Assembly: GCA_028280225.1 (NCBI GenBank)
Contig: JANQMF010000066.1
Span: 1 to 43,041 of the forward strand
Direction of reading: 5' to 3'
DNA from: Pseudomonadales bacterium
Lineage (GTDB): Bacteria; Pseudomonadota; Gammaproteobacteria; Pseudomonadales; Azotimanducaceae
Length of the DNA stretch: 43,041 nucleotides
In this document: one piece after another, positions 17,949-26,715 of the stretch
Layout: each line of letters begins with the position of its first letter
Numbering within the stretch: the stretch's first letter is position 1
Translations under genes and position numbers: made by a program
The notes under the pieces: generated by a model
What the model was told of the DNA's origin: nothing
Seen by the model: only the letters and a program-made list of their open reading frames with translations
Database searches by the model: none

Positions 17949-20900
17949 ATGAGCAGCTACCAGGATCAATTGCGCCTATCCCTGCGCCGGGCCAAATACC
18001 TGGATGAAGAAGATGCCGTTAACGCGCTTCTGACTGAGCCGGTCTGCTCTCCCGGGGACGCTCGGGCCATTGAGGCGGTTGCGCTCGCCCTGGTGAAGGG
18101 TGCCCGTGAACCCCAGCGCGCCAAACCCTTGCTGGACACCTTTCTTACTGAATATGGCCTCAGCAACAGCGAGGGGGTGGCCCTGATGTGCCTGGCCGAG
18201 AGTCTGCTGAGAATACCGGATTGGGATACCGCGGATCTTTTAATTGCCGAAAAGCTGGGCAGTGCCGACTGGGAAGATCATATCGGCAATACAGATTCTC
18301 TATTGGTTAACGCATCCACCTGGGCCTTGATGCTCACCGGGCGCATTGTCGAATTGGACGAAGAACTTACCCGGCAGCCGGTAAACTGGTTAAAAGCATT
18401 CTTTTCACGCATCAGCGAGCCTGCGGTGCAAGCCGCCGTGCGCTCCGCCATGCAGATCCTGGGCCGGGAATTTGTGCTGGGCCAGACCATTGAAGACGCC
18501 TTGCGCAACTGCACCCCTGAAAGCACCTACTCCTTCGACATGCTGGGAGAAGCCGCACGGGAGCGCAACACTGCGGACCGGTATTTCCAAGGTTATCTTC
18601 ACGCCATTAACCAGGCAGGCCACGCCACGCACAGTGACAAGCCAACCATCTCGATTAAGCTATCGGCCCTGCACCCGCGCTACGAAGCTGCCCAGCAACT
18701 GCGGATAATGACAGAACTCCTGCCACGGCTTGTTGAACTCAGCCACCGTGCCGCAAAGGCAGGCCTGGGTTTAACCGTGGATGCTGAAGAAGCCGACCGT
18801 CTGGACCTCTCCCTTGATCTGTTCCAGGCCCTGGTTGAACAACACAGCGTACGTAACGTGGGTTTTGTGGTTCAGGCTTATTCCAAACGCGCACCGGCTT
18901 TGCTGGACTGGCTGATTTGTCTGGCTGAGGCAAACGACTGCCTTTTTCCGGTCCGCCTGGTCAAAGGCGCATATTGGGATACGGAGATAAAACACGCCCA
19001 GGTTGAAGGGTTGCCGGGTTTTCCGGTTTATACGCAAAAGGCATCAACAGATTTGTCCTATCTTGTCTGCGCAAAGAAAATTTTTGCACACCCCAGGCAA
19101 TTGTACGGCCAGTTTGCCACCCACAATGCACACACCCTGGCAGCCGTGCTCAAACTTGGCGAGGGGCAAACCTTTGAGTTTCAGCGCCTCCATGGCATGG
19201 GTGAAATACTCTACGCCACAGCCCGGGAACAGCTTGAGCACTTGCCCAAGGTCAGGACCTATGCTCCGGTGGGAGCACATGAGGATCTGTTGGCCTATCT
19301 GGTCAGACGCTTGCTGGAAAACGGTGCCAACAGCTCCTTTGTAAACCGCTTCCTGGACGAGGCGGTGCCCCCCGGAGAACTGGTAAACGATCCACAAGAA
19401 ATCGTTGCCGGCCAAGATCAGCACGCACATCCCGCCATCCGTTTACCGGTCGACCTGTTTGGCGACCGTAAAAATTCCCAAGGCCTGGATTTGTCGGATA
19501 GCACCGTGCATAGAACCCTTGAACGTGCCATTGCAGAACAGCTTAGTCACCTGACCCAAGGCCGGAAAAAACAGCACGGGCGGGTGATCACCACACCCTA
19601 TGATCGCCGGCTTATTATCGGCCAGGTTGCAGACACCGCGGCGGACGATATTGATGATATGGTCAACCAGGCAGCCCGGACCGCCGCGGACTGGCGTCTT
19701 CAGGATGCGGCTAAGAGAAAAGACATACTCTTGAACTGCGCGGACAAACTGGAAGAGGCCCGCACGGTGCTTATGGGTCTATTGGTCCACGAAGGGGGAA
19801 AAACCATTCCCGATGCCTTAAACGAAGTGCGCGAGGCCGTGGACTTCTGCCGCTACTACGCCCGGCAAATAGATGTCCACTTCAGCAAAGCAACGCCACT
19901 GCCCGGACCAACAGGTGAGCACAATGTGCTACGCCTGGAGGGGCGCGGGGTTTGGATATGCATTAGCCCCTGGAACTTTCCGTTGGCGATCTTCCTTGGC
20001 CAGGTCAGCGCGGCCTTGGCTGCCGGGAATGTGGTGATTGCCAAACCTGCGGAACAAACGCCCCTTATCGCTGCATATTGCCTGGATATTTTAAACACCG
20101 CCGGGCTACCCGGGATGGTCTGTCAACTGGCCTACGGGAGCGCGGACGTCGGCCAGGCCCTGATTCAACATCCGCTGGTTGCCGGGGTTGCCTTTACCGG
20201 CAGCACACAAACCGCCCGACACATCAACACGGCCATGGCAAAGGTTAATCGCCCCATTGCACCGCTGATTGCCGAAACCGGTGGGCAAAACGCCATGATT
20301 GTGGATTCAACGGCACTACTCGAACAGGTTACCGACGACGTGGTGACTTCAGCCTTTAAGAGTGCAGGGCAACGCTGCTCAGCCCTGCGGGTGTTGTTCC
20401 TGCAAAACGAAATTGCTGACAAAACCATCAATATGCTGATTGGTGCCATGGATGAACTGGCCATAGGCCACCCCGGCCATATGAACACGGATATTGGACC
20501 TGTCATCTCGGACCGGGCTGCTCAGACTCTACAGGAGCACCTCGATATCATGCGCGCCAACGGCTGGGTCCGCCATCAGCTATCCCTCACCCCGCTCTGC
20601 CTGCACGGTACCTTTGTGGCACCCACCCTGGTGGAAATACCGGATCTGGCTGTCCTTAAGGGTGAAAATTTTGGGCCCATATTGCATATTATTCGTTTTG
20701 CCGCAGACGACATTGGTCAGATTGTTAAGCAAATCAACAGCAGCGGGTTTGGTTTAACCTTTGGCATCCACACCCGGATTGATGCCCGGGCCGGCCGGTT
20801 GGCGGACCATATCAACGCAGGTAACGTATATGTTAACCGCAACATGATTGGCGCTGTGGTGGGCAGCCAGCCCTTCGGCGGTCGGGGTCTGTCGGGCACC

Positions 20901-21023
20901 GGTCCCAAGGCGGGTGGACCGAACTACCTGGCCCGCTTTGCCACGGAAAAGGTTGTCACCGTCAACACCGTGGCCACCGGCGGGAATGCTGAACTGCTCA
21001 ATCTCGCCGGTGATACAAAGTGA
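17949..21023 (+). CDS. putA: Bifunctional proline dehydrogenase / glutamate-semialdehyde dehydrogenase
   Basis: Predicted 1024-residue two-step enzyme: proline to P5C with FAD, then glutamate semialdehyde to glutamate with NAD. The proline dehydrogenase barrel shows SIKLSALHPRYE, FVVQAYSKRA, RLVKGAYWDTEIKHAQ, FATHNAHT and APVGAHEDLLAYLVRRLLENGANSSFVNR. The aldehyde dehydrogenase half shows WNFPLAIFLGQ, AETGGQNA (Glu776) and SAGQRCSALR with catalytic Cys810. The N-terminal ribbon-helix-helix repressor domain of enterobacterial PutA is absent, as is the long C-terminal domain, so this is a short, non-regulatory PutA. The frame continues 55 codons upstream to a GTG, but that stretch looks non-coding; neither start has a good ribosome site. 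Confidence 0.93.
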   Translation: MSSYQDQLRLSLRRAKYLDEEDAVNALLTEPVCSPGDARAIEAVALALVKGAREPQRAKPLLDTFLTEYGLSNSEGVALMCLAESLLRIPDWDTADLLIAEKLGSADWEDHIGNTDSLLVNASTWALMLTGRIVELDEELTRQPVNWLKAFFSRISEPAVQAAVRSAMQILGREFVLGQTIEDALRNCTPESTYSFDMLGEAARERNTADRYFQGYLHAINQAGHATHSDKPTISIKLSALHPRYEAAQQLRIMTELLPRLVELSHRAAKAGLGLTVDAEEADRLDLSLDLFQALVEQHSVRNVGFVVQAYSKRAPALLDWLICLAEANDCLFPVRLVKGAYWDTEIKHAQVEGLPGFPVYTQKASTDLSYLVCAKKIFAHPRQLYGQFATHNAHTLAAVLKLGEGQTFEFQRLHGMGEILYATAREQLEHLPKVRTYAPVGAHEDLLAYLVRRLLENGANSSFVNRFLDEAVPPGELVNDPQEIVAGQDQHAHPAIRLPVDLFGDRKNSQGLDLSDSTVHRTLERAIAEQLSHLTQGRKKQHGRVITTPYDRRLIIGQVADTAADDIDDMVNQAARTAADWRLQDAAKRKDILLNCADKLEEARTVLMGLLVHEGGKTIPDALNEVREAVDFCRYYARQIDVHFSKATPLPGPTGEHNVLRLEGRGVWICISPWNFPLAIFLGQVSAALAAGNVVIAKPAEQTPLIAAYCLDILNTAGLPGMVCQLAYGSADVGQALIQHPLVAGVAFTGSTQTARHINTAMAKVNRPIAPLIAETGGQNAMIVDSTALLEQVTDDVVTSAFKSAGQRCSALRVLFLQNEIADKTINMLIGAMDELAIGHPGHMNTDIGPVISDRAAQTLQEHLDIMRANGWVRHQLSLTPLCLHGTFVAPTLVEIPDLAVLKGENFGPILHIIRFAADDIGQIVKQINSSGFGLTFGIHTRIDARAGRLADHINAGNVYVNRNMIGAVVGSQPFGGRGLSGTGPKAGGPNYLARFATEKVVTVNTVATGGNAELLNLAGDTK

Positions 21024-21056
21024 GATGGGCGATCACACACCTTTTGTTATAACTAT

Positions 21057-21689
21057 TTACGATAGTTTCATACCCATGCGATATTCCGGCGGCACACCGG
21101 AAGCTAACGGTTTGGGCGCGCGGGTTTCGGCAAGAAGTTCCAAGCCCACGGCTTTATAGAAGTCGACCGCTGGATTATCGGACAACACATCAAGCTGTAA
21201 CTTGGCAAATCCCTGCTCGCGCGCGGATGTGATGGCATTTTGAATCAGGTGATAACCCACACGTTTGCCGCGAAATCCGGATTTTACCGACAAGGCGTGG
21301 ATATAGTAGGTATCCGCATGGACAACCGGATTCAGCCAACTGGCGTATTCCGAGCGCTCGAGAATTCCGGCCAGGTCATCCGAGTCCGCCTGTCCGTTGG
21401 TAAGCAGTTGCTGCCACACGGGACCCAGTCCATTTTGGCGGGCTTTGTATTCGTCTCCGGGCATGCCGATTTCAATACCCATCAGTTCACCGTCTTCAAG
21501 CGCCAGGGTGGTCGCGTCAGCCGCAAACAGAGAACCGTCGGTCTGCCAGGAGCCCAATACAACGGCATCAAACAAATTGCGATCGGCAAAGTGGTATTGA
21601 TAAGAAGACGGCCCAGTGGCCCAGACCAGCTCCGGGATATCCCCGGCATGGGTTTTCAGCAAACCCGGCGAGACTTGCACTAATTGCAT
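21057..21689 (-). CDS. GNAT family N-acetyltransferase
   Basis: 210 residues. The C-terminal half carries the GNAT core: YIHALSVKSGFRGKRVGYHLIQNAITSAREQG fits the V-x-P-x-x-RG-x-G acetyl-CoA loop, and LQLDVLSDNPAVDFYKAVGLELLAETR fits the last motif. The N-terminal half (about 100 residues) is less typical. ATG with AAAGG about 6 nt upstream. The acceptor is unknown. It diverges from a TetR gene over a 28-bp palindrome, so it is the obvious target of that regulator, and converges on putA with 33 bp between stops. Confidence 0.85.
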   Translation of the reverse strand: MQLVQVSPGLLKTHAGDIPELVWATGPSSYQYHFADRNLFDAVVLGSWQTDGSLFAADATTLALEDGELMGIEIGMPGDEYKARQNGLGPVWQQLLTNGQADSDDLAGILERSEYASWLNPVVHADTYYIHALSVKSGFRGKRVGYHLIQNAITSAREQGFAKLQLDVLSDNPAVDFYKAVGLELLAETRAPKPLASGVPPEYRMGMKLS

Positions 21690-21727
21690 AACAGGCCTTT
21701 CGCTTTATGGATAGACGGCTTATTATT

Positions 21728-21760
21728 GGTCATCGACCTATTTTAGTCAATGACCTAAAA
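21728..21760. promoter_or_regulatory. Overlapping palindromes between GNAT and TetR genes, candidate operator
   Basis: GGTCATCGAC (21728-21737) and GTCAATGACC (21746-21755) form an inverted repeat with one mismatch per arm and an 8-bp spacer. A second repeat, TTTTAG (21741-21746) with CTAAAA (21755-21760), overlaps it. Size, position 36 bp before the TetR start and divergent arrangement are typical of TetR autoregulation. Confidence 0.55.
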
Positions 21761-21795
21761 TACCGGATGCGCAACCAGGAAATAACCGGAAAGAC

Positions 21796-22374
21796 ATGCA
21801 AAACAAAGACGCGGTCAGCACCCGCAAAGGCGCGTCAACCCGCGATCGGATTGTTGCCGCGGCCAGGCACAAGCTGATTGAACAGGGTATCGAAGCCTTT
21901 GGCCTGCGTGAGCTGGCGGATTCATTAGGTCTGACCCTCAGTAATGTACAGTACTACTTCAAGACCCGGGAGAACCTGCTGCTATTCATCTTCGAACAGG
22001 AAGCGGCTCGGGATGTTGCCGTGATAAACGCCCATCAGCACAGCTTCGAACGTGCTGAAGATGCATTTTGCGCCATCATAAGGGATCTGGTCACCCGCTG
22101 GCGGGGTGACAGCGGCGTTTTGTTTTCCACCCTGGGCACACTGGCCCTGCACAACAAAACATTCAGAAAGCTTTATCGTTTTACCTACACTAACTTTTAT
22201 GCTGCCCTTGAGGGGCCCATATGTCAGATGAACCCGGAACTGCCGAAGGATGAAGTGAAGTTGCGCGTTCGTCTGGTCACTGCCCTGATCGACGGCTCAC
22301 CTTTGCAAACTCAGGTGGGCAAAGACTTCCTCCAACGGCTGCAGGCCCAGGCAGAGTTAATTGCCAAGGCTTAA
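21796..22374 (+). CDS. TetR family transcriptional regulator
   Basis: 192 residues. N-terminal helix-turn-helix: TRDRIVAAARHKLIEQGIEAF, then LRELADSLGLTLSNVQYYFKTRENLL, with NVQYYF in the recognition helix. The C-terminal half is all-helical with a hydrophobic face, as in ligand-binding TetR domains. ATG start with GGAAAG 2-3 nt before, somewhat close. It diverges from the GNAT gene; the palindrome between them is the expected site. Its ligand is unknown. Confidence 0.9.
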   Translation: MQNKDAVSTRKGASTRDRIVAAARHKLIEQGIEAFGLRELADSLGLTLSNVQYYFKTRENLLLFIFEQEAARDVAVINAHQHSFERAEDAFCAIIRDLVTRWRGDSGVLFSTLGTLALHNKTFRKLYRFTYTNFYAALEGPICQMNPELPKDEVKLRVRLVTALIDGSPLQTQVGKDFLQRLQAQAELIAKA

Positions 22375-22831
22375 CCACAAAACCCTATCCGGCTTTTGGT
22401 ACCTGGCGTATTGTGAACATTGAGTTACTTTCCTGTGGCGTCAGGGTGTGGTTTTTAAATCACAGTGAAAGCTTTGATCAAAATCCGCCTCACCGCTAAA
22501 TTCAGCCCAGAATGACTCTGATACAGATGCACGTTCCGTGTACCCAGGGCGGCCCGGGCCAATTCTATAAGGGCAGGATGCAGTGCCAGCAAATTCAGCG
22601 CCGGTGAACATACAAACGGCATATCGTAAGAGTTGCGAAACTGCGCCTGGGAGGTCCAGTTGCCTCTGGTTAAAACGGTTCACAGGTTTCCCCCCAAACC
22701 ACAGCCCCAAACGGGCACCTACCCAACCCGGCTGACGGTAAAAGACCAATGCCGCTATCCCAACCGCTATCGGAACAACACGTTGCAGGTTAGAATAGCA
22801 CCCGGCAGACAATTCGACGATAACAACCCAA
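22375..22831. other. Intergenic stretch before pyrC
   Basis: No gene can be supported. The minus strand is open from 22812 to 22441 (123 codons) with one hydrophobic segment (VVPIAVGIAALVFY), but it would need a TTG start without a ribosome site and has no recognisable domain. It may be chance or a decayed gene. No riboswitch-like structure was recognised upstream of pyrC. Confidence 0.3.
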
Positions 22832-23869
22832 GTGGATCAATTCTCCATCACCACTCCTGACGATTGGCACTTACATGTGCGCGACGGTGACGCCCTGGCT
22901 GATGTATTGCCATTTACCGCCCGGCAGTTCAACCGGGCCATTATCATGCCCAATCTGACGCCACCAGTGACCACAACCGAGCAGGCTTTGGCCTACCGCC
23001 AGCGCATTGTGGAGGCGTTGGGACCCGATACCCGCTTTCAGCCCCTCATGACCTTGTACCTGACGGACAATACACCACCGGACGAAATCATACTGGCAAA
23101 GTCCAGCGGGCATATCCACGGTGTAAAACTCTATCCCGCCGGAGCCACCACCAATTCCGAGTCCGGCGTCACCAACATTACCCATTGCCACGACACATTG
23201 GCGGTGATGGAGCGTGAGGGTATGCCCCTGCTGATTCATGGTGAAGTGACCCACGACCACATCGACATATTTGATCGCGAAGCGGTATTTATCGAGGAGA
23301 TCCTCAACCCCCTGATCGAGTGTTTTCCCACCCTGAAAGTTGTCTTCGAACACATCACTACCAAAGACGCGGCTGACTTTGTCCATGCCGCACCGGACCA
23401 TGTAGCCGCCACCATCACGGCACACCATTTGCTGCTCAACCGCAACGACCTGCTGGTGGGTGGCGTGCGCCCCCATAATTTTTGTTTGCCCGTCCTCAAG
23501 CGCGAAACACACCGGCTGGCTTTAATGGACGCAGCCACCTCGGGCAGCGCTAAATTTTTCCTTGGCACCGACAGTGCACCGCACAGCCGTTCCAGCAAGG
23601 AACAGGCCTGTGGTTGTGCCGGCTGTTTCACGGCGCCCCTGGCGATAGAACTTTATGCTCAGGCATTTGATAGCGTGGGCAAACTCCATCAACTGGAGGG
23701 ATTTGCCAGCCACTTTGGCCCAGACTTCTACGGTCTGCCACGCAATACCGGTACACTTCATTTGCAACGCCGCCCCTGGCACGTACCGCCAAGCTATGCC
23801 TATCTGGATGAGGAAATTATACCCTTTTTGGCGGGCACCCAACTGGACTGGTCTGTGGTTAGCGAATAG
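22832..23869 (+). CDS. pyrC: Dihydroorotase, class II homodimeric
   Basis: 345-residue zinc enzyme that cyclises carbamoyl-aspartate to dihydroorotate in pyrimidine synthesis. All metal ligands are visible: His13 and His15 (DDWHLHVRDGD), Lys99 (GVKLYPAGAT, carbamylated in the family), His136 (LLIHGE), His174 (VFEHIT) and Asp247 (GTDSAPH). Each is offset by exactly three from E. coli PyrC. Length is normal. The start is GTG with a poor ribosome site, but the protein begins at the expected point. The gene appears to stand alone between a TetR gene and an unrelated secreted protein. Confidence 0.96.
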   Translation: MDQFSITTPDDWHLHVRDGDALADVLPFTARQFNRAIIMPNLTPPVTTTEQALAYRQRIVEALGPDTRFQPLMTLYLTDNTPPDEIILAKSSGHIHGVKLYPAGATTNSESGVTNITHCHDTLAVMEREGMPLLIHGEVTHDHIDIFDREAVFIEEILNPLIECFPTLKVVFEHITTKDAADFVHAAPDHVAATITAHHLLLNRNDLLVGGVRPHNFCLPVLKRETHRLALMDAATSGSAKFFLGTDSAPHSRSSKEQACGCAGCFTAPLAIELYAQAFDSVGKLHQLEGFASHFGPDFYGLPRNTGTLHLQRRPWHVPPSYAYLDEEIIPFLAGTQLDWSVVSE

Positions 23870-23942
23870 CCAATCTGGCCAGCGACCCCATCAGCACCCA
23901 TAGCCAACCCCAACAAAAGCCTTCCGCCACAACTAGCAACTC

Positions 23943-23965
23943 GGTTTTTCCTTAAAGGGAAAGCC
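23943..23965 (+). terminator. Hairpin downstream of pyrC
   Basis: GGTTTTTCC pairs with GGGAAAGCC (two G-U pairs) across a TTAAA loop, 73 bp after the pyrC stop. No T tract follows, so it is a possible but not typical terminator. Confidence 0.3.
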
Positions 23966-24112
23966 AAACCCTTGTCTCCGGGGCTCAGCCCTTACACACG
24001 CACTGTAAATGGCCATCAAGATCATCCCGGATCCATGTCCCTATTTAATCTCGCATGTAAACCGTTAGAATATGCCGTGGCAATGATGCCAGAACCCAAG
24101 GAGATAGCCCCC

Positions 24113-24676
24113 ATGCTTCAAACGTCATTAGCTACCGCATATGCTCAAAATCAATCTTCTAAAAAATCACACTTAGCTCGGCCGTTCCGGCTGATCAATG
24201 GCTGCCGGCGCAAATCCCGCACCCTGGCACAAGCCAGCACCATCCTGTTAGCCATGATTGTACTTCCTGATCGCGCTCATGCGATGAACTATACCTATAT
24301 CGATCAGATTCGTTATACCAATTGTGGTGGTTACGATGTCAGCGCCTTCTGGGTGCACTGGAAGGAGGACGACAAAGAAAAGAAGCAGTCATTTTACCAA
24401 AATACCGCAAACCGGGACGCCACTTGTTTTAACCTGAACAGTATCGGCATACCGGAAGGTAGCGAGGTTTGGCTTTCGTATATGATCTCCGGGGGAGAAA
24501 AGGAAGGGTGCAGAAAGGACAAAACAAAGTTCTACTACAGAGCCGACTCAAATCAGAACACTCATTACACCTCCAAGGGTACTATTCTGAACAAGAATCG
24601 ATGTAGATTAGGCCATGGCAATTGTACCGGCAGATTAAACTGCAGCTACCGTTTAATTGGGCCTTTAGTCAACTAA
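24113..24676 (+). CDS. Secreted Cys-rich protein of unknown function
   Basis: I do not recognise this 187-residue protein. AAGGAG lies 9 nt before ATG 24113. A basic stretch of about 40 residues precedes a hydrophobic core (ASTILLAMIVL) and a likely signal cleavage after RAHA (residue 57), an unusually long n-region. The mature part of about 130 residues has six Cys (71, 105, 133, 164, 171, 177), enough for three disulfides, and is rich in Tyr, Asn and Lys, suggesting a small beta-rich periplasmic or extracellular domain. A hairpin follows the stop by 6 bp. It converges on another Cys-rich secreted protein; the two show no clear sequence similarity. Confidence 0.65.
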   Translation: MLQTSLATAYAQNQSSKKSHLARPFRLINGCRRKSRTLAQASTILLAMIVLPDRAHAMNYTYIDQIRYTNCGGYDVSAFWVHWKEDDKEKKQSFYQNTANRDATCFNLNSIGIPEGSEVWLSYMISGGEKEGCRKDKTKFYYRADSNQNTHYTSKGTILNKNRCRLGHGNCTGRLNCSYRLIGPLVN

Positions 24677-24682
24677 CAGACT

Positions 24683-24714
24683 GCTGGCTCCTGGCCAGGG
24701 ATGGCCAGAGCAGC
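24683..24714. terminator. Strong hairpin between convergent secreted-protein genes
   Basis: CTGGCCA (24691-24697) and TGGCCAG (24702-24708) form a perfect 7-bp stem on a GGGA loop, extended with two bulges by CT/AG and GCTG/CAGC. It starts 6 bp after the upstream stop. The lack of a T tract argues for an mRNA-end structure or a Rho-aided end rather than a classical terminator. Confidence 0.45.
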
Positions 24715-24746
24715 GCAAACATCCCAGCAGCCATGGATGCTCCCCT

Positions 24747-24772
24747 CTATCGATCCTGCCTATCGATCCTGC
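24747..24772. repeat. 13-bp tandem duplication
   Basis: CTATCGATCCTGC occurs twice head to tail, ending one base before the stop codon (complement at 24774) of the leftward secreted-protein gene. It is a perfect duplication and so probably recent. Confidence 0.8.
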
Positions 24773-24773
24773 G

Positions 24774-25280
24774 CTAACGAACCTGGGGCCCCTGGTTGTG
24801 TTCACCATCTAATCCGGTACAGTGCAGATCGCCACTATGTTCGGATGTTGTACCTGACAGGTAAACCCTGCAGCGGTGATATTCCGTTTTTACAATTTTC
24901 TGCAACGCGCTGCATTGCAGCACCACCTTGCCATGCCGCAAACCGATCAAAATCCGGTCTAGCGTATCCAGGCCGCTTGCTGAAAGTTCAAGCACCAATT
25001 CTTCGCCGGCACTGATTGATCGGCTGTTGCCAAGGCGGTTGCCCCGGCTGTCCTTGGGCAAAACCCGTATTGTCTGGCCCTCGGCTGCGTGTCCCGAGCC
25101 ACCTTTGTCCGTTTTGTTAATAACTAAAAGGGCACACTGCGCATCATAACATTCGGTTAACTGACAACACTGTGAAGCATCAGTACATCCGTTCTGTCCC
25201 TTCGCACCCTCAGCCTCGACAGAGCCTGCGCCCAATATCACAACCGGTAAGAACGCCACAGATAACACCCGTTTTAACAT
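24774..25280 (-). CDS. Secreted Cys-rich protein of unknown function
   Basis: Not recognised. 168 residues; ATG 25280 is chosen because AGGAGG sits 6 nt before it, and the signal peptide (MLKRVLSVAFLPVVILGAGSVEA) then has normal length. The mature N-terminus is dense in Cys (32, 38, 39, 44, 49: five in 18 residues), and three more follow at 123, 137 and 154. The middle (LLVINKTDK...GEELVLEL...DRILIGL) reads as beta strands. The Cys knot-like start followed by a beta domain suggests a stable periplasmic or extracellular protein. It begins 49 bp after the flavin monooxygenase stop on the same strand and may share its mRNA. Confidence 0.65.
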   Translation of the reverse strand: MLKRVLSVAFLPVVILGAGSVEAEGAKGQNGCTDASQCCQLTECYDAQCALLVINKTDKGGSGHAAEGQTIRVLPKDSRGNRLGNSRSISAGEELVLELSASGLDTLDRILIGLRHGKVVLQCSALQKIVKTEYHRCRVYLSGTTSEHSGDLHCTGLDGEHNQGPQVR

Positions 25281-25329
25281 ATTCAACCTCCTGCTACCCA
25301 TTCATTACGAGCCAACGATTGGCCTTCCT

Positions 25330-26586
25330 CTAACCGGCACCGGTTTCCCGGATGCGGATGTGTTCCGGGCGCACTCCCAGACCAACTAAACGCCCGAGGA
25401 TAAGCTGCAACATCGGAAGTTTGCGCAAGAACCGCAGCGGCCCGGGAACCACGCCGCTATTAACAAGCACATGACCCAATATCCGCTTCTGCACAAATAC
25501 CTGCCAAGCCTGGGTCAACCCCACCGGCAGTTCACGCCGCCGCTGTACCCGGGCGCAAAGATGATCTATCCCCTGCCCTGCCGCTAACCCCGGCACCAGA
25601 ATATTTGCCGCCGCGACCGCATCCTGTATCGCCAGATTGATCCCCACGCCACCTACAGGAGACATGGCATGGGCAGCATCACCAATACATAACAGACCCG
25701 GCCGCCACCAACGTTGCAGACGATTAACCGCTACCGTTAACAAAAAACAACTGTCCCAGCTACGTAAATCATCGATGTCATCCGCCAGCGATGGCTTTAA
25801 GCTGACGAGGCACCCTTTAAATGCATTTAAGCCTTGCACCTTGAGATGTTCGAAGCCACCTTTTGGGATAATGTAGGCGCACTGCCAATAATCACCCCGG
25901 TCGACAGTAATCAGCAGGCCGCCTTGTCCGAAGTGGCCAAAAAGTTCAGGATCTGCATGGGTTGATTTTTTTAACCGCAACCACACCACATCCAGGGGCG
26001 CGCCAATCTCCCGCAGGGGCAACCCGGACTGCTCGCGCAATATCGAATGGCGACCGTCTGCCGCTACAACCAGATCAGCTTCTACCTGAATCTCACCCGC
26101 GGCAGTCAATACCCGTACCCCGACAATCCGCCCAGCCCTGGTCAGCAAGCCCAGAGCCTGAGAGTTTTTTTTGAGATTAAATCCCGGGTAGGCGGCGCCT
26201 TGTTCCGCCACAAAATTCAGGAAGTCCCATTGAGGCATAAAGGCGACATACGGACAGGTGACCCTCAGCCTGCTGAAGTCCGCTATGGTGACAGCATTGC
26301 CTTCAATCACCATCTTCAGCCTTTCCAGCCGTTGGTGCGGGCAACGCAGAAAGTCGCGCAACAACCCAAGCTCACCTACAAGCTCCAAGGTGGAGGGGTG
26401 GATGGTGTCACCACGAAAATCCCGCAGAAAATCCGCATGTTTCTCCAGCACCAACACGTCCAAGCCGGAACGGCCCAGCAAATAGCCCAGCATCAGGCCC
26501 GCCGGACCTCCCCCAACTACACAGATTTGATATTTATCCTTCTTCCCCTTCTTCCCCTTCTTCCCCTTCTTCCCCTTCTCCCACAC
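25330..26586 (-). CDS. FAD-dependent aromatic-hydroxylase-type monooxygenase
   Basis: 418 residues of the PHBH/UbiH fold, which hydroxylates aromatic or polyketide-like substrates with NAD(P)H and O2. VVGGGPAGLMLGYLLGRSG binds FAD; DLVVAADGRHSILRE is the DG motif; LLCIGDAAHAMSPVGGVGINLAIQDA is the GD motif. The N-terminus is odd: GTG at 26586 is the only possible start in frame, and the first 17 residues are a Lys/Gly run (repeated KKG) encoded by a 9-bp tandem repeat. No ribosome site precedes that GTG, although the repeat itself is purine-rich and resembles one. Core fold is normal; substrate unknown. Confidence 0.87.
   Translation of the reverse strand: MWEKGKKGKKGKKGKKDKYQICVVGGGPAGLMLGYLLGRSGLDVLVLEKHADFLRDFRGDTIHPSTLELVGELGLLRDFLRCPHQRLERLKMVIEGNAVTIADFSRLRVTCPYVAFMPQWDFLNFVAEQGAAYPGFNLKKNSQALGLLTRAGRIVGVRVLTAAGEIQVEADLVVAADGRHSILREQSGLPLREIGAPLDVVWLRLKKSTHADPELFGHFGQGGLLITVDRGDYWQCAYIIPKGGFEHLKVQGLNAFKGCLVSLKPSLADDIDDLRSWDSCFLLTVAVNRLQRWWRPGLLCIGDAAHAMSPVGGVGINLAIQDAVAAANILVPGLAAGQGIDHLCARVQRRRELPVGLTQAWQVFVQKRILGHVLVNSGVVPGPLRFLRKLPMLQLILGRLVGLGVRPEHIRIRETGAG
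26538..26582 (-). repeat. 9-bp tandem repeat inside the monooxygenase 5' end
   Basis: Four perfect copies of CCTTCTTCC (plus strand) and a fifth variant copy CCTTCTCCC. On the coding strand it reads as GGAAGAAGG units giving the Lys-Lys-Gly run. Unit length is a multiple of three, so copy change would alter tail length but not reading frame. Confidence 0.9.
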
Positions 26587-26715
26587 AACCCAACACCAGG
26601 TGATTCAATTTAATGCAGGTTAGTCGAATTGTCAGGACTAAATCAATACATTGTTTAATTAAAAGATGTCCGCTGTTAGGGCATACCCAACAAATGTCTT
26701 CACTATCTGTACATT

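Noticed and set aside
22871-23512. Minus-strand open frame of 213 codons opposite pyrC
   Set aside because: PyrC has all metal ligands at the expected spacing; the opposite frame is a by-product of its codon use.
26538-26582. 9-bp repeat considered as an on/off phase-variation switch
   Set aside because: The unit is a multiple of three, so slippage by whole units keeps the reading frame.
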